Positions 1 to 5,825 are shown, numbered from the stretch's first letter. The stretch: DNA of 8,290 nt from CAYXXZ01 sp050175615 (GCA_050175615.1 JBFXIU010000150.1:1-8290), one strand, 5' to 3'. The notes: generated by a model from the sequence alone, not told the origin. Made by a program: numbers and translations.

Positions 1-914
1 ACAACAGCCCGTTCCAGCAAAGTATTTGGGGGGCCGGCGAGGCTCATATTGAACACCGGCACCTGCTCTTCCGCCAGCCACTGCAGAGCTGCGAGCATGG
101 CGTCCAGGGTGGCGCCCTGGGAGTAGGCATCCCGGCCGTAAAAAATGGCGGCGGCATAGAGGGTCGCATTGGGAACCAGCGGCGACAGTTCAGACCCGCT
201 GCCGACGAACAATCCGGCAACAGCCGTGCCGTGGGCGCTGGCCGGGTTCAAGTCCGCAGCCAGGAATGACCGGCTGATTATCTGACGACTCATGAACGCC
301 GGGTGCTGGCGGTTGACCGCCGTATCGATCATGCCCAGGCGCAGTGGTTTATCGCAAACGGGTTTGTCCGCAGCCCTGGTGTCGGCAGCGTCCCTGGCGG
401 GGGTAGCCTGGGGGCTGTAGATATGATTGCGGTCAATAAGGGTGTTTTCGTCAAGGCTGAGGCGGCGGCGCAATTCGTCCAGGCTGTCCCATTTCGCTGG
501 CACTCGAATACGCAGGGTTTTCAGCGCCAGCGCCGGATAATCCTTCTCCTCGATAACTTCAACGGCTCTGTGCCGCAGTTTCTCCCGGTCGCCGGGATTA
601 ATGGAAATCAGCCATTCCCGCTCCACCGCGCGAAAACCGTCTGGGCTAGTGACCTCCACAAACGCGGTAACCCCGCGGATATCGAGGATCGGCAGGGTTT
701 GTGGCAGCCCCGCAACCAGGGCTTTCGTGTCCGTCACCGTTGCCCTCAGTGGTCGGCGGTCGACGTTCGGCAGCTGCCGTGGCAGACTTCTGTTCAGGGT
801 CTGATCCACCGTCTCCAATGCGCCAGCGGCCGTATTGTTGAGCAACTGCGCCGGTACCGCCGTGGATGTGCACAGAGCGATAATGGCGGAAAAATGTAGA
901 ACTGCGTTCTTCAT
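1..914 (-). CDS. S8 (subtilisin-like) serine protease, exported, 3' end outside window
   Basis: This is the N-terminal 304 residues of a secreted subtilase; the catalytic Ser region lies beyond the window start. The start ATG is at 914-912, preceded by an AGGAA ribosome site (complement of 920-924). Residues 1-23 look like a signal peptide (MKNAV, a hydrophobic stretch, then VPAQ). A long region of about 160 residues follows and probably acts as a propeptide. The peptidase fold then begins: LGMIDTAVN carries the catalytic Asp (D197), SAHGTAVAGL carries the catalytic His (H228), and NMSLAGP (about 288-294) matches the usual substrate-binding strand. Asp and His are both intact, so the enzyme should be active if its Ser is present. 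It is divergent from an ECF sigma operon and shares its promoter region, which suggests it belongs to the same response. Whether it cleaves the anti-sigma factor or is only a target gene is not shown by the sequence. Confidence 0.9.
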   Translation of the reverse strand, partial: MKNAVLHFSAIIALCTSTAVPAQLLNNTAAGALETVDQTLNRSLPRQLPNVDRRPLRATVTDTKALVAGLPQTLPILDIRGVTAFVEVTSPDGFRAVEREWLISINPGDREKLRHRAVEVIEEKDYPALALKTLRIRVPAKWDSLDELRRRLSLDENTLIDRNHIYSPQATPARDAADTRAADKPVCDKPLRLGMIDTAVNRQHPAFMSRQIISRSFLAADLNPASAHGTAVAGLFVGSGSELSPLVPNATLYAAAIFYGRDAYSQGATLDAMLAALQWLAEEQVPVFNMSLAGPPNTLLERAV

Positions 915-971
915 GGAAATTCCTGGTCTGCACCCTCAATGGCGCGGGCGTTTTCATACTGGTATTAAAGC

Positions 972-998
972 AGACGTGCGGTGGAGAAAAAAATTTCA
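972..998 (-). promoter_or_regulatory. ECF-type promoter candidate for the S8 protease gene
   Basis: Read on the minus strand, TGAAAT (998-993) is followed after exactly 16 bp by CGTCT (976-972). This is close to the known ECF layout of a GAAC/GAAAC-like -35 and a CGTC-like -10. Transcription would start near 965, leaving a leader of about 50 nt before the protease ATG. It sits back-to-back with a similar motif for the sigma gene. The match was made by eye only. Confidence 0.45.
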
Positions 999-1005
999 TT
1001 CTTAT

Positions 1006-1031
1006 GGGAATATTTCTGCCGCCCAGCCGTT
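1006..1031 (+). promoter_or_regulatory. ECF-type promoter candidate for the sigma/anti-sigma operon
   Basis: GGGAAT (1006-1011) is followed by a 16-bp spacer and CGTT (1028-1031), the classic ECF arrangement. A start near 1038-1041 would give a leader of about 20 nt containing the AGGAAA ribosome site just before the ATG at 1060. It has the same spacer and nearly the same boxes as the divergent motif, which fits autoregulation by the sigma factor encoded immediately downstream. Confidence 0.45.
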
Positions 1032-1059
1032 ACCCTGTAAAGACAACAGGAAAAAGTGA

Positions 1060-1545
1060 ATGAACGACCAATTAACACAATTATTGCCAGCGATCCGGCG
1101 GTTTGCTTATTCATTGACCGGTTCGGCTCACGACGCCGACGATCTGCTGCAGAACACGGTTGAGCGCATCCTGTCTAGGCCGGTTCCGGACGATGTGGAT
1201 CTGTTGAAGTGGGCGTTTCGCATTTGCCGCAACCTGTGGATCGACGACTACCGCGCCCAAAAGGTGCGTGGCCAGGCGACGGGTTGCGAGGAATTGCAGG
1301 AGACACCGATGGACGGCGAAGCGGTTATCCATAATCAGATTACGCTGATGGAAGTCGACTCTGCCATGTCCACGCTGCCGGATGATCAGCGTGCGATTCT
1401 CTCTCTCGTCGCCGTTCAGGGGCTGGCCTACCAGGAGGTGGCGGAGACGTTGAAAATTCCCATTGGCACCGTAATGAGCCGCCTGGCGCGCGCCCGGGTG
1501 GCCTTGAGCCGACAACTGAATTCGCCCCAGGGAGTGAACCCATGA
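1060..1545 (+). CDS. ECF (extracytoplasmic function) RNA polymerase sigma factor
   Basis: This 161-residue protein has the two-domain layout and normal length of an ECF sigma factor. Sigma-2 covers about residues 8-70: LLPAIRRFAYSLTGSAHDAD, then DLLQNTVERIL, then the basic -10-recognition segment around RICRNLWIDDYRAQK. Sigma-4 covers about 100-152: STLPDDQRAILSL, then a helix-turn-helix with AYQEVAETLKIPIGTVMSRLARAR. The start ATG has an AGGAAA site 7-8 bases upstream. The stop overlaps the next gene's start as ATGA, the usual arrangement for a sigma factor and its cognate anti-sigma factor. It should direct RNA polymerase to envelope-response promoters, plausibly the two motifs in the gap upstream. 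The exact ECF group cannot be assigned by eye, and the inducing signal is unknown. Confidence 0.93.
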   Translation: MNDQLTQLLPAIRRFAYSLTGSAHDADDLLQNTVERILSRPVPDDVDLLKWAFRICRNLWIDDYRAQKVRGQATGCEELQETPMDGEAVIHNQITLMEVDSAMSTLPDDQRAILSLVAVQGLAYQEVAETLKIPIGTVMSRLARARVALSRQLNSPQGVNP

Positions 1546-2261
1546 AGATGAGCGATGAGCAAAAAATTAGCGACGAGCAGTTGTCCGCTTTTCTCGATGC
1601 GGAACTGCCGCCCGCAGACATGGCGATCATTCGCGATGCTATAGCCGAAGACGAGGAGCTCGCCGAGCGGCTCGCGGAACTGGCGCTGGTGGATCAGCTG
1701 GTGGCAGAAACCTACAGGCGAATCGACCAGGCGCCCATGCCCCAGGCGATCCACCAGTTGATTGCCAGCCCTCGAAAAAAGTCGGCAACCATTATCCGTT
1801 TTCCGGCGCTGACAGCGACCAGATTCCTGCCCGGAGCCCTGGCTGCCGGGCTGGTGATGGCCATTGGTCTGGGTGTGATTCTGTCCCTGGATCAGGGCAG
1901 CGATAATGGCTGGCCTGCCCTGGCTAATGCCCTGGAAACCAGCCCCAGCGGCCATACTCGACCCCTTGTCGACGGTGGCACGCTGACGCCTCGGCTGACG
2001 TTTATCGACAGTGCCGGGGACTACTGCCGTGTGTACCGCCAGAGTTTCAGCGACGGCACCGCGCAGGATGGCATTGGCTGCCGCCGGAATGGGCGCTGGC
2101 AACCCGTTGAGCATAGCGAGCGCCGACCTGTGGCCGACGCCGATTCCTACCGCACGGCGTCGGGGTCGCTGGCAATAGACCCTATTGTCGACCAGATGAT
2201 TAGTGGCGATCCCCTGGACGCCTCTGTGGAAACACAGGTGATGGCCAATAACTGGAACTAA
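1542..2261 (+). CDS. Membrane-bound anti-sigma factor (predicted)
   Basis: This 239-residue protein is translationally coupled to the sigma gene (ATGA overlap, GGGAG site upstream). The N-terminal cytoplasmic part (about 9-62) starts SDEQLSAFLDAELPPADM and is rich in acidic helices, as in anti-sigma domains of the RskA/RseA kind. It has no HxxxCxxC zinc motif. One hydrophobic segment, about residues 95-115 (FLPGALAAGLVMAIGLGVIL), should cross the inner membrane. The periplasmic part (about 116-239) contains GDYCRVYRQ (C162) and GIGCRRNGRWQ (C180). That YCR...xCRxxxGxW pattern resembles the Rickettsia 17-kDa surface-antigen-like domain seen at the C-terminus of some anti-sigma proteins; this is recalled, not searched. 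It probably holds the sigma factor at the membrane until an envelope signal releases it. The identification rests on gene position plus topology. Confidence 0.82.
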   Translation: MKMSDEQKISDEQLSAFLDAELPPADMAIIRDAIAEDEELAERLAELALVDQLVAETYRRIDQAPMPQAIHQLIASPRKKSATIIRFPALTATRFLPGALAAGLVMAIGLGVILSLDQGSDNGWPALANALETSPSGHTRPLVDGGTLTPRLTFIDSAGDYCRVYRQSFSDGTAQDGIGCRRNGRWQPVEHSERRPVADADSYRTASGSLAIDPIVDQMISGDPLDASVETQVMANNWN

Positions 2262-2280
2262 ACCCCGAGGAGAAAACGTC

Positions 2281-2829
2281 ATGAAAAAATTAACCTTTTC
2301 CACACGGATGATTGCTCCATTGATGATTGCCGCACTGCTAACCGGTTGCGCCAGTCAGTCCCCCTACAAAGCCGCTGACGGTGCCCGCTACGGCTACAGC
2401 GACACGCGAATCGCCGAGGATCGCTACCGGGTAAGTTTCAAGGCTCCTGCCAGCCGGGAGGCAGAGATTCGCGACTATGCCCTGCTGCGCGCCGCCGAGC
2501 TCACATTGCTGGAGGGTTATGACTGGTTTGTGGTGCTGGATCGTGAAACCGAGATTGACCGCAGCCGGGATGAGCCGGCCATGAGTATCGGCGCCGCCAG
2601 ATCCACCGCTGTAAGCCGAAATTGTGGCTTGGTGGCCTGCCGCACCTACTACCATCCTGCGCGGGAGTACGGCGCGACTTTTGACACAGGCGGCAGTCGT
2701 CGCGACAGCGCCCGCAGCGAACTGGAAATTCGTCTCGGCAAGGGCATAAGACCGGAGGCTGTGGACAGCTTCGACGCCGCTGAAGTCCGCAAAAATCTGC
2801 GTGAATCCCTGGAGTTGGCAGCCGAATAG
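2281..2829 (+). CDS. Small lipoprotein, CC0125/CC1285-like family
   Basis: This 182-residue protein begins with a lipoprotein signal: a basic start (MKKLTFSTRM), a hydrophobic core and the lipobox LLTGC, with lipidation expected at C23. Residue +2 is Ala, so Lol sorting would favour the outer membrane. The mature part has YGYSDTRIAEDRYRVSFKA and DYALLRAAELTLLEGYDWFVV. These resemble the uncharacterised CC0125/CC1285 family of alpha- and gammaproteobacterial lipoproteins; this is recognition from memory. Two further cysteines (C115, C120) in NCGLVAC could pair. A strong GAGGAG site (2267-2272) precedes the ATG, and only 19 bases separate it from the anti-sigma gene, so it is very likely the third gene of the sigma operon. 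Its biochemical role is unknown; it may be a sensor or an effector of the envelope response. Confidence 0.85.
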   Translation: MKKLTFSTRMIAPLMIAALLTGCASQSPYKAADGARYGYSDTRIAEDRYRVSFKAPASREAEIRDYALLRAAELTLLEGYDWFVVLDRETEIDRSRDEPAMSIGAARSTAVSRNCGLVACRTYYHPAREYGATFDTGGSRRDSARSELEIRLGKGIRPEAVDSFDAAEVRKNLRESLELAAE

Positions 2830-3027
2830 TAATCTCTGTGGCGAGCCTGTCGGCGGCAATGACACCATCGTCCGGCAGGTGTTCAGGTTCAAACTATGCT
2901 GTGGTTGCAACTATGGCTGCGCCTCATCTGCACGGATTACCGCTATCCCGATGCGCCGAAGGATCTCTATCATTGCCCGCAAATTTAAAGGTATAGTTAT
3001 TGGCCGGGCGGTCGCTAATGGCGCCGC

Positions 3028-3056
3028 TCGGCAGCTCTATTATCGAGGGCTGCCGA
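3028..3056 (+). promoter_or_regulatory. GC-rich hairpin in the wrbA leader
   Basis: TCGGCAGCTCT (3028-3038) pairs with AGGGCTGCCGA (3046-3056): an 11-bp stem with a single G-U pair and a 7-nt loop. It ends 13 bases before the AGGAGG ribosome site (3070-3075). No T-run follows, so it is not an ordinary intrinsic terminator. It could modulate or stabilise the wrbA mRNA, or be the 3' stem of an upstream transcript. The rest of the 252-nt gap 2830-3081 shows no gene. Confidence 0.4.
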
Positions 3057-3081
3057 ACCCATCAAAACCAGGAGGTGCAAA

Positions 3082-3684
3082 ATGACAAAGGTTCTCGTTC
3101 TTTACTACAGCATGTACGGCCATATTGAAGCCATGGCGGAGGCGGTAGCGGAAGGTGCGCGTAGTGTCAATGGTGCCGAGGTCACTATCAAACGTGTGCC
3201 CGAATTGATGTCGGAGGATGTGGCTCGAAAGGCGGGCGCAAAGGTCGATCAAACGGCGGCGATTGCAACAACCGCTGAACTGGCGGATTACGACGCCATC
3301 ATCTTCGGGACGCCGACGCGCTTTGGCAATATGTGTGCTCAAATGCGCAATTTTCTTGATCAGACGGGCGGGCTCTGGGCTGGCGGAAAGCTGATCGGCA
3401 AGGTGGGCAGCGTATTCACGTCGACAGGTACACAGCACGGCGGGCAGGAAACCACCATCACCTCGTTTCACACCACTTTATTGCATCACGGCATGATTAT
3501 CGTTGGTGTTCCTTATTCCTGCCAGGAGCTCACCAATATGAGTGAAATCACCGGAGGAACGCCCTATGGGGCGAGCACCCTTGCCGGAGCCGATGGTAGT
3601 CGTCAGCCCTCAGAGAATGAAATAAACATTGCCCGCTTCCAGGGAGCCCATGTTGCAGAAGTCGCCAAGAAGCAATCGGCCTAA
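3082..3684 (+). CDS. wrbA: NAD(P)H:quinone oxidoreductase WrbA (flavodoxin fold)
   Basis: This complete 200-residue protein aligns by eye almost end to end with E. coli WrbA. It begins MTKVLVLYYSMYGHIEAMA, where SMYGHI (10-15) is the FMN phosphate loop. DYDAIIFGTPTRFGNM (69-84) and FLDQTGGLW (91-99) are the flavin-ring and tetramer segments. STGTQHGGQE (114-123), HHGMIIVG (135-142) and GGTPYGASTLAGADGSRQPS (158-177) follow. The enzyme is a cytoplasmic tetramer reducing quinones by two electrons with NAD(P)H, which limits semiquinone radicals and oxidative stress. A perfect AGGAGG lies 6 bases before the ATG. It appears to be transcribed alone: upstream is a 252-nt gap with a leader hairpin, and downstream is a decayed gene fragment. 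No convincing sigma-70 promoter was found; TATAGT (2992-2997) has no good -35. Confidence 0.97.
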   Translation: MTKVLVLYYSMYGHIEAMAEAVAEGARSVNGAEVTIKRVPELMSEDVARKAGAKVDQTAAIATTAELADYDAIIFGTPTRFGNMCAQMRNFLDQTGGLWAGGKLIGKVGSVFTSTGTQHGGQETTITSFHTTLLHHGMIIVGVPYSCQELTNMSEITGGTPYGASTLAGADGSRQPSENEINIARFQGAHVAEVAKKQSA

Positions 3685-4082
3685 CGCAATGGCTGCTTCT
3701 CTGGGTTGGCGATATAGCCCATGTGATGCGCAACGATCAGGGAGCGGTGGATTCCCTGATCGCTTTTATATTTGACATCAGCGAGGGCAAAAAAACCGAA
3801 AACCAGCTCATACGGCTGCAAAGAGCTTATTCTGATGCTGCCGAAACCCATGTGCAGGCCGCTCAAAAAATTGCCGAACGCTGTCGCAATGTGGTTTTTC
3901 AAGAACAAATACCTCAGCCCAACTCAAAAGTCAGTCAGGTATTGACGGCGAGTATGGGTGTGGGGATCATTAGCCTCCGCCGTAAAGATGTTGCCACGGA
4001 CTTTATCGCTTTAGAGAGTCAACTGCTCCACCCGGCTAAAGACAGGGCGCGCAACCGCTTCGTTACAGGCGGCGCTGGATAA
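3685..4082 (+). pseudogene. Decayed PAS-GGDEF (diguanylate cyclase-like) remnant
   Basis: One open frame runs from the wrbA stop to the TAA at 4080-4082. Its 5' part reads WVGDIAHVMRNDQGAVDSL, then IAFIFDISEGKKTENQLIRL. That is the end of a PAS/PAC sensor domain and the linker that normally leads into a GGDEF domain. Its 3' part reads AAQKIAERCRNVV, LTASMGVGIISL and HPAKDRARNRF, matching the last third of a GGDEF domain (AERIR..., VSiGVA, AKxxGRNR). About 100 residues between them are missing, including DxLTGLxNR and the GG(D/E)EF catalytic signature. PAS similarity also extends upstream of the possible GTG/ATG starts (3723, 3726), up to the wrbA stop, so the original start is lost. A product from 3723 would be 119 residues and could not make c-di-GMP. 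I infer a deletion remnant rather than a working gene. Confidence 0.7.
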
Positions 4083-4201
4083 GGCGTTGGCAGCATCCTG
4101 TTGACCTTGCCGATCTCAGGTTTTGTGGGGGTGCCTTTTGTGCATTACGGCGCCAATTACAGTATCATTGCGCGCCTGTTGTGATAGCTGCTGACGAATC
4201 C

Positions 4202-5464
4202 ATGTCCAAAAAGAATGCCTTTTATGCCCAGTCCGGCGGTGTTACCGCTGTTATTAATGCCAGCGCCTGTGGCCTGATTGAAACCGCCCGCCAATACAGC
4301 GACCGTATCGGCACTGTCTATGCTGGCAAAAATGGCATTATCGGCGCTCTGCGGGAAGAGCTGATCGACACCAGTCTGGAAACCCCCGAGGCCATAGCCG
4401 CACTGCGCCACACGCCTTCCGGCGCCTTTGGTTCCTGCCGCTACAAACTCAAAAGCCTTGAAGAAAATCGCGCCGAGTACGAGCGCCTGATTGAAGTCTT
4501 CAAAGCCCACAATATCGGTTACTTCTTTTATAACGGCGGCGGCGATTCTGCCGACACCTGCCTCAAAGTGTCGCAATTGTCAGAAAAAATGGGTTATCCC
4601 ATTCAGGCCATCCACATTCCCAAAACCGTCGACAACGATCTGCCCTTTACGGATAACTGCCCCGGGTTCGGCTCTGTGGCCAAATATGTGGCTGTATCCA
4701 CCATGGAAGCGAGCCTGGATGTGGCGTCCATGTGTGAAACCTCCACCAAGGTATTTATTCTCGAAGTCATGGGTCGCCACGCTGGCTGGATTGCCGCTGC
4801 CGGTGGCCTTGCCGCCGAAAAAGCCGGTGATCCGCCCCATATTATTCTTTTCCCGGAAGTCGCCTTTGACAGGGAAAAATTCCTCGCCAAAGTCAAAGCC
4901 ACGGTTGCCGAAAAAGGTTATTGCGTGATTGTCGCCTCCGAAGGCGCCAGTTACGCCGACGGAAGCCTGATTGCGGCCTCAGCCCATGCGGATGCCTTTG
5001 GCCACAAACAGTTGGGCGGCGTTGCCCCCACCCTGGCGGCCATGATCAAGGATGAATTGGGCTTTAAATACCACTGGGCGCTGGCGGATTATCTGCAGCG
5101 GGCAGCCCGCCATATCGCTTCCGCCACGGATGTGGAGCAGGCTTACGGTGTTGGCAGGGCGGCGGTGGAGTATGCCCTCGCTGGCAAAAATGCCGTGATG
5201 GTCACCATTGAACGCAATCAGGGTGAGAATTACAGCTGGTCGCTGGGGGAAGCTCCCCTGGATCAGGTGGCCAATGTGGAAAAAATGATGCCCGCCGACT
5301 ATATCAGCGACGACGGCTACGGCATCAGCGACAAAGGCCGCCGCTATCTGTTGCCATTGATTCAGGGGGAGGACTATCCGCCCTACCGCAATGGCATTCC
5401 CGTTCACGCCAAATTAAAACTGGTCACCATTGCCAAAAAACTCACTCAGGACTTTAAAGCCTGA
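4202..5464 (+). CDS. pfp: Pyrophosphate-dependent 6-phosphofructokinase
   Basis: This complete 420-residue PfkA-superfamily enzyme interconverts fructose 6-phosphate and fructose 1,6-bisphosphate, reversibly if pyrophosphate is the phosphoryl donor. Family motifs occur in order: AQSGGVTAVINAS (9-21), FFYNGGGDSADT (108-119), PKTVDNDLPFTDNCPGFGS (140-158), MGRHAGWIAAAGGLA (190-204) and VASEGAS (244-250). Asp115 in GGGDS, where ATP enzymes have Gly (GGDGS), and Lys141 in PKTVDND, where E. coli PfkA has PGTIDND, are the known marks of pyrophosphate use. The catalytic Asp is D144. I chose ATG 4202 over the in-frame GTG at 4181 because family members begin just before the KNAFYAQSGG segment; neither start has a clear Shine-Dalgarno. 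The upstream gap shows only weak promoter-like boxes (TTTTGT 4136, TACAGT 4158). It is flanked by a pseudogene and a 361-nt gap, so it is probably monocistronic. Confidence 0.93.
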   Translation: MSKKNAFYAQSGGVTAVINASACGLIETARQYSDRIGTVYAGKNGIIGALREELIDTSLETPEAIAALRHTPSGAFGSCRYKLKSLEENRAEYERLIEVFKAHNIGYFFYNGGGDSADTCLKVSQLSEKMGYPIQAIHIPKTVDNDLPFTDNCPGFGSVAKYVAVSTMEASLDVASMCETSTKVFILEVMGRHAGWIAAAGGLAAEKAGDPPHIILFPEVAFDREKFLAKVKATVAEKGYCVIVASEGASYADGSLIAASAHADAFGHKQLGGVAPTLAAMIKDELGFKYHWALADYLQRAARHIASATDVEQAYGVGRAAVEYALAGKNAVMVTIERNQGENYSWSLGEAPLDQVANVEKMMPADYISDDGYGISDKGRRYLLPLIQGEDYPPYRNGIPVHAKLKLVTIAKKLTQDFKA

Positions 5465-5476
5465 AAAAGGCTCTTT
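5458..5476 (+). terminator. Weak intrinsic terminator candidate after pfp
   Basis: AGCCT (5458-5462) and AGGCT (5468-5472) can form a 5-bp stem with a GAAAA loop, followed by CTTTC. It overlaps the stop codon of the phosphofructokinase gene. The stem and U-run are both short, so termination would be weak. It is offered because no better terminator is seen nearby. Confidence 0.3.
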
Positions 5477-5586
5477 CGCCATCGGCTCCCATCTTTAAAC
5501 GCTTTTGTCCAGTTTCTTGCGCCAGCCTCCCGCAACGGTGGGCTGATTGCGCCCTTGCAAGTGGTGGTTGCGCCATATATCGCAAA

Positions 5587-5620
5587 CTGTCATTTTTTTG
5601 TCATAATGGTTGGCGACACT
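5587..5620 (+). promoter_or_regulatory. Pho-box-like site with weak -10, upstream of gspE
   Basis: CTGTCAT (5587-5593), TTTT and TTGTCAT (5598-5604) form two 7-bp direct repeats with the 11-bp period of PhoB boxes (consensus CTGTCAT-AWAW-CTGTCAY). Only one base differs within the repeats. In phoA-type promoters the box takes the place of the -35, and the -10 begins 10 bases after it. Here that position holds GACACT (5615-5620), a poor -10 that keeps the key A at position 2 and T at position 6. The orientation points toward gspE, about 220 bases downstream. It is a by-eye match to a single site. Confidence 0.45.
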
Positions 5621-5632
5621 TAGCCGCTTTCA

Positions 5633-5794
5633 GGGTCAGCAATGATGGCAATGACTTAAGCCGTCATTCCCGCGCAAGCGGGAATCCAAGAGTCTCCACA
5701 CCCTGAAAAAACTGGATTCCCGCCTGCGCGGGAATGACGAAAATCTTGGCTTTGGCCTAAGTCAGTGCTATTCGGGTCAGCGATAACAATGACT
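5633..5794 (+). repeat. Imperfect direct repeat flanking the inverted-repeat element
   Basis: GGGTCAGC followed by CAATGACT occurs on both sides of the inverted repeat: 5633-5640 with 5649-5656 on the left, and 5774-5781 with 5787-5794 on the right. The spacers are 8 and 5 bases. The right CAATGACT lies outside the palindrome, while the left one runs into its outer arm. This could be a remnant of a target duplication or a tandem duplication predating the insertion. Confidence 0.45.
5653..5763. repeat. MITE-like inverted repeat with two dRS3-like units
   Basis: Two 27-bp arms (5662-5688 and 5713-5739) are reverse complements with one mismatch. Each arm is itself a palindrome of the form ATTCCC-N8-GGGAAT, bounded by GTC at the outer end and CCA at the inner end. 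An outer 10-bp inverted pair (GACTTAAGCC 5653-5662; GGCCTAAGTC 5754-5763, one mismatch) encloses them, with 14 unpaired bases on the right only. The unit pattern matches the widespread proteobacterial GTCATTCCCGC...GCGGGAAT repeats and the Neisseria dRS3 layout. There is no coding capacity, so it would be a non-autonomous element. As RNA it would fold into a large stem in the gspE leader. Confidence 0.75.
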
Positions 5795-5825
5795 GACGCG
5801 TCACCACCAATGGATAACTTCCACA

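Larger units (their letters stand above)
5465..5825. other. 361-nt intergenic region between pfp and gspE
   Basis: No credible coding region is seen on either strand. Read left to right it holds: a weak terminator-like hairpin at its start; three direct copies of TTGCGCC (5517-5523, 5547-5553, 5568-5574); a small stem TTGCG/CGCAA (5568-5572 with 5581-5585); a Pho-box-like repeat (5587-5604); and a MITE-like inverted repeat (5653-5763) flanked by a short imperfect direct repeat. A gspE transcript starting at the Pho-like site would carry the whole inverted repeat in its leader. Confidence 0.8.

Noticed and set aside
303..899. Plus-strand open frame of 198 codons
   Set aside because: It is opposite the S8 protease gene, whose catalytic Asp and His motifs read cleanly on the minus strand. 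No ribosome site or family resemblance is seen.
1428..2303. Long minus-strand open frame (291 codons) across the sigma and anti-sigma genes
   Set aside because: It is antisense to two well-supported genes, its translation is low-complexity and rich in Arg, Gly, His and Gln, and it matches no family I recognise. It is a shadow of GC-biased coding DNA.
2846..2879. Inverted repeat CCTGTCGG / CCGGCAGG after the lipoprotein gene as a terminator
   Set aside because: The loop is 18 nt, the stem is only 8 bp with a G-U pair, and no T-run follows. It is not convincing as an intrinsic terminator.
4181..4201. GTG start extending the phosphofructokinase by seven residues
   Set aside because: The extra residues (MIAADES) are not typical of the family, there is no Shine-Dalgarno before the GTG, and the ATG at 4202 gives the expected N-terminus.
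5568..5599. Stem TTGCG/CGCAA followed by a T7 run as a terminator for pfp
   Set aside because: The stem is only 5 bp and the T-run begins 7 nt after it, too far for a standard intrinsic terminator. The T-run is better explained as the spacer of the Pho-box-like repeat, though this reading is not fully excluded.
5662..5739. Repeats before gspE considered as a CRISPR remnant
   Set aside because: There are only two units, in inverted rather than direct orientation, each internally palindromic, and no cas gene is nearby.
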